Shown here: positions 1 to 9,883 of the stretch, piece by piece
Layout of the letters: each line of letters starts with the position of its first letter
Position numbering within the stretch: the stretch's first letter is position 1
Assembly (NCBI GenBank): GCA_016777225.1
Contig: JADHRW010000003.1
Location: forward strand, 124,001-188,000
Reading direction: 5' to 3'
DNA from: Candidatus Thalassarchaeum sp.
GTDB lineage: Archaea; Thermoplasmatota; Poseidoniia; Poseidoniales; Thalassarchaeaceae
DNA: 64,000 bases
Notes under the pieces: model-generated
Database searches by the model: none
What the model was told of the DNA's origin: nothing
What the model saw: the letters and a program-made list of their open reading frames with translations, nothing else
Position numbers and translations under genes: made by a program

Positions 1-470
1 ACTATCGGTCTCGAGTAGTATTTAGGATTGGAAGTTTATGCCTCCCATATTCACGCGCGATATCCAACGCACGCTACTCAGGATTCATCACTTGATCATA
101 TTGCGTACATATACGGGTCTTTCACCCTCTATGGTGCGCCGTTCCAGGCGACTTCTATTTCCGCAAGACAGATTACAGATGATCCATACCCCACATCTCT
201 TCATGATTTCTCATGAAGATTCGGTTTGTCCTATACCGTTTTCATTCGCCACTACTAGCGGTATCTCGTTTGATTTCTTTTCCTCTCCCTACTGAGATGC
301 TTCAGTTCAGGAGGTTCCCTTTCCATTTAGGAATGGCACAGAGTGCCAGGAGGTCCCATTCAGCAATTTGCGGATCCAAGAGATTCATGCCTCTCCCCGC
401 AACTTATCGCAGCTTGTCACGACCTTCTTCGGCTCTCGAGCCGAGCCATCCCCCAGTCGGGTTGTAGCAT
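1..470 (-). rRNA. 23S ribosomal RNA, 5' portion (continues beyond window start)
   Basis: Reverse complement contains ...GGGGGATGGCTCGGCTCGAGAGCCGAAGAAGGTCGTGACAAGCTGCGATAAG... and ...AATACTACTCGAGACCGATAGT, recognisable archaeal 23S 5'-domain sequence. Mature 5' end is approximate. Confidence 0.93.
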
Positions 471-720
471 TTTATTAATTTCTACATTCCCACTTTCTAT
501 TTATTATCTTAACACAGGGACTCATTGTGAGTCCTCTGGTGTCCAGGCATATCAATTCTGGTATCTCAGACCACTACGTCTCCCCGCAGGGCGAAGCGGT
601 CTCAACCACTAACCTTGATACATATCAGTACCAAAGCGCACTATAAGCAGCCTCGCGACCTACCTTTGGTATATGAAGTAAAGGGTTGGGACTCCCCCCC
701 CAAGGGGACTGAGTATAACG
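471..720 (-). other. Putative pre-23S leader with hairpin-forming inverted repeats
   Basis: GGACTCA/TGAGTCC at 518-524/528-534 and TACCAAAG/CTTTGGTA at 629-636/664-671; immediately upstream of the 23S 5' end with no long convincing ORF. Confidence 0.5.
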
Positions 721-844
721 AATATAGAGTTCTTTATTAAAGAATTTATTTGAAAATATGGACGAGTTATCATTGCGTTTTTCCTTTCGTAATTATGCAG
801 AATATATTACAAGATAAGTATTAAACAATTATTATTCAAATACA

Positions 845-2506
845 TTATTCTGCTTCAAAATCTAATTCTGTGGGGTCAAAATCACTGACATCTATGCTTT
901 CAATGTCTTTGTAAACTAGCGGAGTTAATGCTAAACTACCCACAATTAGAAGCGTAATTATTGCAACTGGAATAGCATTATTTGACCATTCAATTGCATA
1001 TCTTACAACACAGTATACGGTCGAAATTAATAGTGTTAGTATCATGATTGGAAATCCAGTACGGAAGAACCGATTGAAAGAAATATCATTGCCGGAGTCT
1101 TCTGCTAGACCCGCGGCGACTACATTTGCTGAAGCCCCTATGATAGTTCCATTACCTCCTAAACAAGCACCCAATGCTAGGGCCCATGCTAACGGCCCCA
1201 ATGCGAGACCAAGTTCAGGATCAGATGCCAGTTTAATCACTACGGGAACCATAGTTGCAGTGTAAGGAATGTTATCTATGAAAGCAGATGCTATTGCTGA
1301 GACCCAAAGTAACAGAAGGACTGCAACCATTAGCCTATTTCCTTCTGAAGTCCTAGAAATTGTATCTGAGATTAAATCTGCTATCTGGTTAATTAGCCCC
1401 ATATATTCAAGTCCGTGAATCATTATAAACAATCCAGCAAAGAAAATGATAGTCGTCCACTCAACTGAATCTAGCTGTTCTTCTACTCGATGAGGAGATG
1501 TCACTAGAAGCATAAGTACTGCTCCACCTAGAGCAATTGTAGCCACAGAAAGTAATGGATGATGAAGTGCAGAGTGAGCAAAGAACAATACTATTACACC
1601 AATCAAAATTGCACCAGATTTCTTTAACAAGGCTACATCTTTAATTCCGTATTGAATCCTCAATAAGTCCACATTCCTCCTCCTATTGCCTGAAAGACCA
1701 GGTTTTTCTATAATTCTCAATAGCCAAAATGCAGGAATCATTGCTATGAGGACTGCTGGGGCAACATGGATTATAAAATCAGTAAAACCTATTCCTTGAG
1801 ACATCAAATTAATTTCTCCTACCGCATATGGGTAATCATTGAGTGCTGACGGTGAAAGTTGTGCACCAATAATAATATTCGGAGGGTCACCAATTTGTGT
1901 AGCAGCGCCCCCTATATTGGAGAACATAACTTCAGCAATAATTAACGGAACCGGCTCTAAATCTAGAACTTTAGAAATTTGAATAGTGACTGGCACTATC
2001 AATAAAATTGTGGTGACGTTATCTAGTAATGCGGAAAATACTGCTGTAATCATGCATAAAATAAATGTCAAACGCCAAATAGAACCACCGCTTTTTGCAT
2101 ACGCTTGGACAGCAGCCCATTCAAATAACCCAGTTTTTGAAAGAATATCTACCATTACCATCATGCCTATGAGTAAACCGATTGTTTCCCAATCAATCCA
2201 TGTCATTATCACCGACAAATCTGGACCATCCCCTACTACGTGTAAGGAAACAACTGCGGCAATCCCCCCTACAGCTGCAGCAAGAGCCCTGTGAACTACT
2301 TCAAAGACTATCAACGCATACACTGCAACTAATATCCCCAAAGCCACAGGAACAGCCCAATTTGGCATTTCTGAAGGCGCCCATGCTTCTCCTGAAGAAC
2401 CAGCAGCAGAAACAGTAATTGGTGAGATTACACAAACAAAAAATGCAGATAAATAAAATGAAATTACTTTTCGCGAGACCATCCCACAATTAACAGACAT
2501 GAGCAT
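845..2506 (-). CDS. ArsB/NhaD/OCA2-type ion transporter (SLC13/IT superfamily permease)
   Basis: 553 aa polytopic protein; SALLDNVTTILLIVPVT and EVMFSNIGGAATQIGDPPNIIIG motifs; C-terminal half repeats the pattern (AFIDNIPYTATMVPV, GGNGTIIGASANVV). Confidence 0.88.
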   Translation of the reverse strand: MLMSVNCGMVSRKVISFYLSAFFVCVISPITVSAAGSSGEAWAPSEMPNWAVPVALGILVAVYALIVFEVVHRALAAAVGGIAAVVSLHVVGDGPDLSVIMTWIDWETIGLLIGMMVMVDILSKTGLFEWAAVQAYAKSGGSIWRLTFILCMITAVFSALLDNVTTILLIVPVTIQISKVLDLEPVPLIIAEVMFSNIGGAATQIGDPPNIIIGAQLSPSALNDYPYAVGEINLMSQGIGFTDFIIHVAPAVLIAMIPAFWLLRIIEKPGLSGNRRRNVDLLRIQYGIKDVALLKKSGAILIGVIVLFFAHSALHHPLLSVATIALGGAVLMLLVTSPHRVEEQLDSVEWTTIIFFAGLFIMIHGLEYMGLINQIADLISDTISRTSEGNRLMVAVLLLLWVSAIASAFIDNIPYTATMVPVVIKLASDPELGLALGPLAWALALGACLGGNGTIIGASANVVAAGLAEDSGNDISFNRFFRTGFPIMILTLLISTVYCVVRYAIEWSNNAIPVAIITLLIVGSLALTPLVYKDIESIDVSDFDPTELDFEAE

Positions 2507-2570
2507 GCGTACTACATTACCTCTAAATATCTGACCATCTAAAAATTACTAGAACATTGATTTAAATATT

Positions 2571-2840
2571 TTAACTTCCAGACCAAAACACTGCAATATT
2601 TCCTCTTTGAAATACTAAAATAGATCCAGATTCTGATGAAATAGATTCGAATAAATGTTTCCTTTCAGAAGCTCCTGTAGCAACTCCTTGATTCACTTTC
2701 ATTTTTACTAATTTACGTTTAACTAGTTGTTGTTTCAATTCATCTACTACCGATTCATTAAGCCCAAGTTTACCAACTCTCATCGTGATTTCTAAACTAT
2801 TAGCCATTGCATTTCTTTTGATTGCCTTAGGTATATCCAT
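2571..2840 (-). CDS. YhbY/CRM-domain RNA-binding protein
   Basis: 89 aa; pattern of YhbY fold (VGKLGLNESVVDELKQQLVKRKLVKMKVN...); next to an RNase P subunit gene. Confidence 0.8.
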   Translation of the reverse strand: MDIPKAIKRNAMANSLEITMRVGKLGLNESVVDELKQQLVKRKLVKMKVNQGVATGASERKHLFESISSESGSILVFQRGNIAVFWSGS

Positions 2841-2854
2841 ATTATTACATCCAT

Positions 2855-3175
2855 TCAGATTAGTCTACGTTTTTTATTATCACAGCGCTGACAAGTAGTT
2901 ATTACTGATTTATTCCTTATCCTAACTCTTGAATCAGTTCCAAACCTCATTACAGATTCACATGATCTGCATATAAAAATTCGAGAATTAGATTCATTTT
3001 TAGAGCCATGCCTCTTACTCAGTCTAAGAATATCTCTGGCGGCAACATCTCTAATTCTATGAGAATGAGATTCTGGAGAAAGGATTATCTCAGATAAATC
3101 TGAAATTGCTGATAAAGAACGATTTCTTCGGAGAAATGACTCTTTGGATCTTCTACGACTAGACATACCAACCAC
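2855..3175 (-). CDS. RNase P protein component 4 (Rpp21/Rpr2 family)
   Basis: 106 aa; basic N-terminal helices plus zinc-ribbon cysteines (FICRSCES...TTCQRCDNKKRR). Confidence 0.82.
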   Translation of the reverse strand: MVGMSSRRRSKESFLRRNRSLSAISDLSEIILSPESHSHRIRDVAARDILRLSKRHGSKNESNSRIFICRSCESVMRFGTDSRVRIRNKSVITTCQRCDNKKRRLI

Positions 3176-3176
3176 A

Positions 3177-3797
3177 TTAATTCGATAAATGAGATATTAT
3201 CTCATCTCCAACATCTTCAATTGATTGATTTCCATTAATTCTAATCAACAATCCTTGGTTTTCATACCATCCAGCAAGTGGTGATGTTTGTTCATGATAG
3301 GCAGAAAGTCTTGTCTTTACTGTAGACTCATTGTCATCTTTTCTTTGGATTAAACGACCTGATATAGATTCAGGTGCAGGGTTAAATTTAGTATGGTAAA
3401 TCGCGCCCGTCTCAGGATCCATCCTTCTTCCAACAATTCTCTCAATAATTGATTGATCGGGAACTTCGATAGAAATAACTGCACTAACTTCAGCAATACT
3501 GGCCAGTTCTTCAGCCTGAGCAATAGTACGAGGGTATCCATCAAAGAGAACCCCACCGGATGCATCATTTTCCTTTAGCCTCTCAGCAATAAGACCGACT
3601 ATCACTTCATCAGGAACTAATTCTCCAGCCTCCATGAATACTTTAGCGGCTAAACCCAACTCACTCCCGATAGAAACCGCTTGCCTAAGCATATCACCAG
3701 TAGAAACTTGTGGTTTAGATGTTAAATCAACAATTCTTTTGGCTTGAGTGCCCTTACCTGCACCTGGCGGACCAAACAATACTATCGAACCATTCAT
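3177..3797 (-). CDS. adk: Adenylate kinase
   Basis: MNGSIVLFGPPGAGKGTQAKRIV P-loop, STGDMLR, FDGYPRT, VGRRMDPETGAIYH lid; start chosen at the internal Met (ORF track extends to 3899). Confidence 0.96.
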   Translation of the reverse strand: MNGSIVLFGPPGAGKGTQAKRIVDLTSKPQVSTGDMLRQAVSIGSELGLAAKVFMEAGELVPDEVIVGLIAERLKENDASGGVLFDGYPRTIAQAEELASIAEVSAVISIEVPDQSIIERIVGRRMDPETGAIYHTKFNPAPESISGRLIQRKDDNESTVKTRLSAYHEQTSPLAGWYENQGLLIRINGNQSIEDVGDEIISHLSN

Positions 3798-3838
3798 GCA
3801 TCTATGGGGAAAGGTCATAGTGATAAGGCAAACCCAAA

Positions 3839-6800
3839 CTAAGGTTGGTTTTGTTCCCACCACAGATGACCGTAGGATTGCCATTGTTCCATAGTCCATC
3901 CATCGGGTAAACCTGTCAAAGGTAATGGCGCTGATCCTTCTGGAGAAATTATTAGTTTAGCAGGAGTAGATGATGCTAAAGCGGCCTGAATTTCATCTTC
4001 ACTGACGCCCCCAGTCATAGTATCTCCAGAACCTAAAGATGTATCTAATGCAGCATTTCGACGCTCTGTTGAACTCCCAGATAGCAGCGCTGAGCCTTCG
4101 GGTATCAATTCCTCTTCAGGAGACATTAATTTTTGTGAGTTATTCCTCATACGAATGCCTAAAACAGAAACACCTACTAAAGATATAACGAATAAGAGCG
4201 ATAGAGTCCATGCAGGTAATCCTATAGATTCAATCAATCCAGACAAACCACCCGAATTAGTGACTCTCTCTTTACTCATTTGTAATTTTAATGTAGCATT
4301 TGTAATTTCAACATTTTCAGATGAAAAGTCAGTGGCATTTGCAGATAACTCTATGGTAGAAAGGCCATAATCAGAACTTTCTTTAGGTTTCACTGAAACC
4401 TCTAAAACTTTGAATCCACCGGGTAAAATATCTTCCAATAAAGGCTCATTTAACACGACATTCCAATCATTAAGTTGAGATATTATCACATTAGCATCGG
4501 CCACTATATTCCCTAAATTAGTGACATTTACTTCAAAAATTGCAGTTTCCTCATATGAAATATCTTCAATAAATAGGACCTCTGAATCTAATATTATCCA
4601 AATTGAAGGAATTACTTCTACAGTTAATTCAACTGTTTGGAAAGACACTTCTCCTCCAGGCGTAGTAAATTCTATTATAACTGATAATTTTTGACTTAAT
4701 TCCCCTACAGGAAGTGCCCCCGGGAGATTAAGACCGACTGAGATGTAAGCCTCACGATTCATATCTACCTCAAATGAATTACCTGATAGGAAACCTCCAG
4801 ACCAATCATTAGGTAGGCTACCCATTGTCAGCGTAATACCTAATGCCACATTGCCAACATTATGGAGCTTTATTAGAGATATCGATGACTGACCCAAAGC
4901 TACTTCGATTATTTCCGAACTTTCTATGTCTAAAGACGCGTATTCTTCGATGATGAGTTTTGTACCATTTATCAGAGTCTCTGAATCTTGAAGAGTAGTC
5001 CTAATAATTATTGTATTAGAATCACCCATATTAGAAGATAGGGGAACAATTGTATTGATTACTACTGTGACACTATTACCTGCAGAAATATCTACATTTA
5101 TATCTTGATTAATAAACTCATCACCATTATGAATTAATTGAGTTTGCCAACTATTTTGTACCTTAACCGTGAATTGAGATAAAACATTTCCTTCATTGGT
5201 AATTACTAAATTCGTTGTCACTAAATCTCCGTTTAATACAGATCTATCTTTAGCAAGACCTAACGGCCCAAGTGATTCACCTATATCTGAGAGAATTTCA
5301 GTACTAAAATCACGATTTTCAAATACTTCTAATAGGGCATCATCTACAGTAAATAAATTGGGATCGTTAACTGACTGAGTAGTGCAACTTACTTCTTCAA
5401 TAGTTCCAGAAGATGGAGAACCAAGAACATCATTAGGGACTCTTACCCTAATTGGAATAGGAAGAAACTGAAGTCTTGAAAGTGGCTCTAAATTAAGTAC
5501 TGAAGTGCCGCTATCACCTACCTTTATTATCCAACGATTTTCAGTTTCGCAAGAAATTGTGTACTGTGTAGGGCCATTACCAGTATTGAGGATGGAAAGT
5601 GAAAATTGAGCGAATTGACCCGGAATAGCACCTAAGTCATCAGCTCCAGCAACAACGGTAACTAAACCTTCTACACGTTCTACAACTGTTCTCAATTGCA
5701 TTGAATGAGACACAGTTGGTGCATTCTTATCCCATAGCGTTACTTGAGATGCAAATGTCCCAGGTAATGCATATATGTCATTCTCAATATCAGCATCGAC
5801 ATCTGAAAACTCTAAAGATATTAATACACTATCTCCTAATTCACCTGATGGTGATAAAATCCATGGACCAGATTCATTAAATAATTTCCACCATTCATCT
5901 TTAGGAGCCATGAGTAAACCACCATCGCCTAACAATTGCACTGGTGAAGCAGATATCTCAACAGTAATTTCAGAAGTCCCCTCATTTTTCAACTCAAGTA
6001 CAAAAGATACTGAATTAGTAATGGTTGGATCCATAATTCGCACCCGAGATAAATCATTTTCAGAAGGGTTGGATGGTAAAGAACCGTCGGCTAATAGAGG
6101 AGTTAATCGTACACCAACTTGAGATACATAAACATCCATTTCAAAATTATTATTATTAATTCCATTCAATTCATCATTTAATTCTAATACTTCAGAGTTT
6201 GAATCTAGAGTTATCTTGATTTTATGTAAGCCAGTTGTTGAGAATACATGAGGATATGAAAGAGATACTAAAGAACCACCTGAAAGCGAGGTTTTTTCTT
6301 GTTCAAGTATTATGTTACCATCAGTAATGTCTTCAATTAAAATAGAGTAATCACCACTAGGTCCTGCAGCCTGATTTTTCCACTGGGCTTCTATCAAGAA
6401 TGTATCTCCCTGAAGTGGACTTTCGACGGATGTAGACAAAGAATTAGCAAGGACTGTGAGGTCGGGTAGAACTGTTTCGAGAATATCTCCAGTTAAGACA
6501 ATAGCATATTCTTGGAGATAACCTCCTGAATGCCCTACTTCTACAGACCAAGTTCCGACTTCAGGGAGAGCGGATTTAAATCTCTCCACATTATTTAACT
6601 CATCAGAAGAACCTCCAATAGCACTAAAACCATTGATAAAATTATTACCATAATAGATTTCTCCGCTGGGCGATTTCACAATTAAATCAAGATCGTTAAC
6701 TAACTTGGGAGCAGATTGATTCGCAATCGCAGACCCTTCGCGATCATTCCAAACAAGTGTAATATCAAATTTAGATGTCGAATCTGATTCAATTGTGTAA

Positions 6801-8608
6801 ACAAAAGAGTGCCCTGGTTTTAATTCTCTTGAAGTATCATATAATATATTTAAATCCTCATTAAAACTTGTAGGAAAAATAGTTTGCGATACATTCACTT
6901 GACCCCATCCTTCCATTGAGTTAGGGATATCAGGGGCCCCCAAATCATCAGCACCATTGATTAAAAGAGCCCGAATAAGGTCTGAACGTGGCTCAACAAT
7001 AGATTGAGTTTCACGAAGATGTTGCCTTACCATTGTAGCAGCACCTGCTGCGACGGCCGTAGACATTGAAGAGCCATTTAATGTCATATATAGGGGGTTA
7101 CCAGTATCACTGTGTGTTGATGAAGAACAACTCTCTCCATCCGTAAACTGTGCCTCATTAGCTCTTGCTGAACATATCATTACACCTGGTGCAACAAGAT
7201 CTGGCTTGATTCGACCATCTAAAGTCGTCCCTATGGAAGAAGTTGAAGAAACGGAACCTGCTGAAGGACTACCATATGATCCAGTTGTAGATGAACCGAT
7301 AGTAAGTACATTCTTTGCGGTACCAGGAGGAGTTATACTTTCATAACCATTTTCTCCTAAATCTCCCGCAGAAAATAATACAAGAAAACTTGGTTGATCA
7401 ACAAGATAAGAATCCGTAGATCTTGAATCTGAACTATACTCACCTACAAGATTTACATTTCCCCAACTATTAGTTTGAATCCTAGCATTCTGTTGATAAG
7501 AATGTGAAAACATTTCATAAAGAGAGCCCCATCGTGCCAAAATACCAGAACTATCTGCTTCTAACTGATAAAAGTGAAATGTTGCTGCAGGAACAATTCC
7601 TTGAGTAAATGATTCACCTGAACCATCTCCAAGTAAAGTAGATGTCACATGAGTCCCATGACCACTATTTCTATCCTGATGTGAATTATCAGGGCCAAAT
7701 TGGTTGTAAATACCTCGGATACGTCCATTGAAATCTCCTTGATCATCATCTAAACCTGTATCAGATATGGCTAAGATTTCTCCACTTCCATTTAGGAAAG
7801 GATAGTTGTCTAGTACAAAATCAGCCCCAATTAATTGTTTAGCATTATCATTATGAACGGTAATTACTGATGAAGAATGGATACTTAGTATTCGACCATC
7901 CATTGCTAAAACGGGTATCCAAGATGCGTCTATATTCTTTATTTGACATAAAAATGCATCACATATCTTTCTTGATACACTATCATCAGACAACATCTTC
8001 AAATTCATTTCCAATTCTAGTAATTCATTAGAATCGATGTCAGATGCAGGTATGATATCTAAATCTAAAATAATTCCCCCTCTACCTGAAAGATCAACTA
8101 ACTCTTGGGAAACTCTCCAAGCAATTGGTAATTCACCAATCCAACGAACATATTCAGATTTTTCTAACAAAGATATACTGCCCAGAATATCATCAGTAGG
8201 AAGTCTCACAATCAATGCAGAATCAGGAAGAGTGTCTATTATCGGCAAATCATGTGAATATAATAGTTGCATTAAACCAGTCATATCAACACTTTTAGAC
8301 TGAATTATTACTAGACCCGTTCGATGTATGGCAGATAAATCATATAGATTCTCAGGACCGAGTGGTATAGGGTCATGTAAGGGGTCAAAATCCCCGAATG
8401 GAGAATATATCAATCCAGAGAAATTCTTCACATCATAAACAGACTCAGAAACAGAGAAAAGTTGACTCCATTGTGATTCGGAAATAAATTCATTAGATAT
8501 GATTGACAGAGACTCTTCAGAACCTTCATCTGATGCTACGACTACACTTGACCATGAAGAAAAAATAAGTATAAAAAGAACAGGAAAGACTGACCTGATG
8601 GTACTCAT
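3839..8608 (-). CDS. Large secreted subtilisin-like (S8) serine protease with repeated beta-sandwich/CARDB-like domains, C-terminal TM and cytoplasmic tail
   Basis: 1589 aa; signal peptide; catalytic triad motifs DTGLDDDQGDF, GHGTHVTSTLLG, LNGSSMSTAVAAG; C-terminal TM (WTLSLLFVISLVGVSVLGI) and GLPDGWTMEQWQSYGHLWWEQ tail. Confidence 0.93.
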   Translation of the reverse strand: MSTIRSVFPVLFILIFSSWSSVVVASDEGSEESLSIISNEFISESQWSQLFSVSESVYDVKNFSGLIYSPFGDFDPLHDPIPLGPENLYDLSAIHRTGLVIIQSKSVDMTGLMQLLYSHDLPIIDTLPDSALIVRLPTDDILGSISLLEKSEYVRWIGELPIAWRVSQELVDLSGRGGIILDLDIIPASDIDSNELLELEMNLKMLSDDSVSRKICDAFLCQIKNIDASWIPVLAMDGRILSIHSSSVITVHNDNAKQLIGADFVLDNYPFLNGSGEILAISDTGLDDDQGDFNGRIRGIYNQFGPDNSHQDRNSGHGTHVTSTLLGDGSGESFTQGIVPAATFHFYQLEADSSGILARWGSLYEMFSHSYQQNARIQTNSWGNVNLVGEYSSDSRSTDSYLVDQPSFLVLFSAGDLGENGYESITPPGTAKNVLTIGSSTTGSYGSPSAGSVSSTSSIGTTLDGRIKPDLVAPGVMICSARANEAQFTDGESCSSSTHSDTGNPLYMTLNGSSMSTAVAAGAATMVRQHLRETQSIVEPRSDLIRALLINGADDLGAPDIPNSMEGWGQVNVSQTIFPTSFNEDLNILYDTSRELKPGHSFVYTIESDSTSKFDITLVWNDREGSAIANQSAPKLVNDLDLIVKSPSGEIYYGNNFINGFSAIGGSSDELNNVERFKSALPEVGTWSVEVGHSGGYLQEYAIVLTGDILETVLPDLTVLANSLSTSVESPLQGDTFLIEAQWKNQAAGPSGDYSILIEDITDGNIILEQEKTSLSGGSLVSLSYPHVFSTTGLHKIKITLDSNSEVLELNDELNGINNNNFEMDVYVSQVGVRLTPLLADGSLPSNPSENDLSRVRIMDPTITNSVSFVLELKNEGTSEITVEISASPVQLLGDGGLLMAPKDEWWKLFNESGPWILSPSGELGDSVLISLEFSDVDADIENDIYALPGTFASQVTLWDKNAPTVSHSMQLRTVVERVEGLVTVVAGADDLGAIPGQFAQFSLSILNTGNGPTQYTISCETENRWIIKVGDSGTSVLNLEPLSRLQFLPIPIRVRVPNDVLGSPSSGTIEEVSCTTQSVNDPNLFTVDDALLEVFENRDFSTEILSDIGESLGPLGLAKDRSVLNGDLVTTNLVITNEGNVLSQFTVKVQNSWQTQLIHNGDEFINQDINVDISAGNSVTVVINTIVPLSSNMGDSNTIIIRTTLQDSETLINGTKLIIEEYASLDIESSEIIEVALGQSSISLIKLHNVGNVALGITLTMGSLPNDWSGGFLSGNSFEVDMNREAYISVGLNLPGALPVGELSQKLSVIIEFTTPGGEVSFQTVELTVEVIPSIWIILDSEVLFIEDISYEETAIFEVNVTNLGNIVADANVIISQLNDWNVVLNEPLLEDILPGGFKVLEVSVKPKESSDYGLSTIELSANATDFSSENVEITNATLKLQMSKERVTNSGGLSGLIESIGLPAWTLSLLFVISLVGVSVLGIRMRNNSQKLMSPEEELIPEGSALLSGSSTERRNAALDTSLGSGDTMTGGVSEDEIQAALASSTPAKLIISPEGSAPLPLTGLPDGWTMEQWQSYGHLWWEQNQP

Positions 8609-8679
8609 ATCATATGTCGGACTAATGAGACCCTTTTGACCGTTAACATCGAATGAATCACCAAATCTAGTAGATTTAT

Positions 8680-9720
8680 CTAAATACCATAATATTCGGA
8701 AATTGCTAAATCAGTCTTAGCCACACTTAATTTCCAATCTTTTTCGGTACCCATTAATGCTCTAACACAATCAACATTTTCAGGAATTACATCACTTTCT
8801 TGATGAATTGCTTGAAAATAATACAATCGATTATTAACTAACTTGACACCATCTTCCCATACAAATATTTCATGTAAATCACCCCATTTCCTTCCAATAT
8901 CACGTGCCATTTCCATTACTTCAGCTGTAGTAGGTATTCGATCATCTTTACCATTCATTACAATGACGCGAGGGGTATCTTTCCACATTTGAATTATCTT
9001 CTCCGTAGTAAGTCCGTGACCCTCTGGTAAATCGGCAATTATAGAATGGACGTGCATTAGTGTGGTTGGTACCGCAACCGCTAAAGAATTTATTTCAATT
9101 TCTGGTTTGACAGTCATTACATCTGGGCCATGGTGACTAGGAACTTTGAGGACTGGTTGAATAGCATTAATAGGGCCTTTATCTGAATCACCGGGATCTG
9201 CGGCCCTTCTAATCATTGTACATTCAACTTTAAGAGAACCACAATAGTCAAAAAGAGGTACAAGCGTTCTAGACAGACCTGTAGTATTGCACGAAACTAC
9301 GCGAGTTCCTTGTGCATTGAAGTTCTCTGAATGATTAGCAGAAGATGTGTAAGAAAGACCTGTCAAAGAATGTTTTTCCCCACCCTGAAACATATATTTA
9401 ATTCCTGCAGATTTATACTTCTGAAGATTATCTGCACCCATTTTACCTGGCGCACAATCAATGACTACATCAGCGATTGATAATAAGTCAGTAAGACCAC
9501 CTTTACAATCATAGTCAGAATTTGCAAAAGAAGAAATTTTTTCATTATCATCAAAGGTACAGTACAAAGGAAATCCTTTCTTAACTGCTAAACCACAACC
9601 AAAAGAGGGCCCAGTTTTAGTGACACCCACTATTTCCATATCTTTCTGTGCATCAATTGCATCCGCAACCCGCTTACCTATTGTACCGAAACCATTTATT
9701 GCAACTTTGATAGTAACCAT
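8680..9720 (-). CDS. gap: Glyceraldehyde-3-phosphate dehydrogenase, archaeal type II
   Basis: MVTIKVAINGFGTIGKRVADAI Rossmann start; VVSCNTTGLSR active-site Cys; archaeal GAPDH pattern. Confidence 0.95.
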   Translation of the reverse strand: MVTIKVAINGFGTIGKRVADAIDAQKDMEIVGVTKTGPSFGCGLAVKKGFPLYCTFDDNEKISSFANSDYDCKGGLTDLLSIADVVIDCAPGKMGADNLQKYKSAGIKYMFQGGEKHSLTGLSYTSSANHSENFNAQGTRVVSCNTTGLSRTLVPLFDYCGSLKVECTMIRRAADPGDSDKGPINAIQPVLKVPSHHGPDVMTVKPEIEINSLAVAVPTTLMHVHSIIADLPEGHGLTTEKIIQMWKDTPRVIVMNGKDDRIPTTAEVMEMARDIGRKWGDLHEIFVWEDGVKLVNNRLYYFQAIHQESDVIPENVDCVRALMGTEKDWKLSVAKTDLAISEYYGI

Positions 9721-9883
9721 TTTCACACACACATTCCCTTAGGATGTTTACCATCCCCTAGTATAAACTCTATCAACATACCCTTTTTTGAAACGAAAAA
9801 TGCATTAACATTGAAGTTAATCAGAAAAGTCTCCTCTCCGTCAGAATCAAGACCGAATACGCTGTCAGAGTGATGGGAGTAGC

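Noticed and set aside
28-612. Short plus-strand ORFs (62-89 aa) at the window start
   Set aside because: They lie over the 23S rRNA 5' region and its leader; not protein-coding.
500-700. Possible tRNA in the 23S leader (GGTTAGTGGTTGAGACC...)
   Set aside because: No T-loop GTTCRA motif or closing acceptor stem could be found.
3798-3899. Overlap of adk with the upstream subtilase ORF
   Set aside because: Caused by the over-extended ORF track start; adk starts at the ATG at 3797, 42 bp after the subtilase stop.
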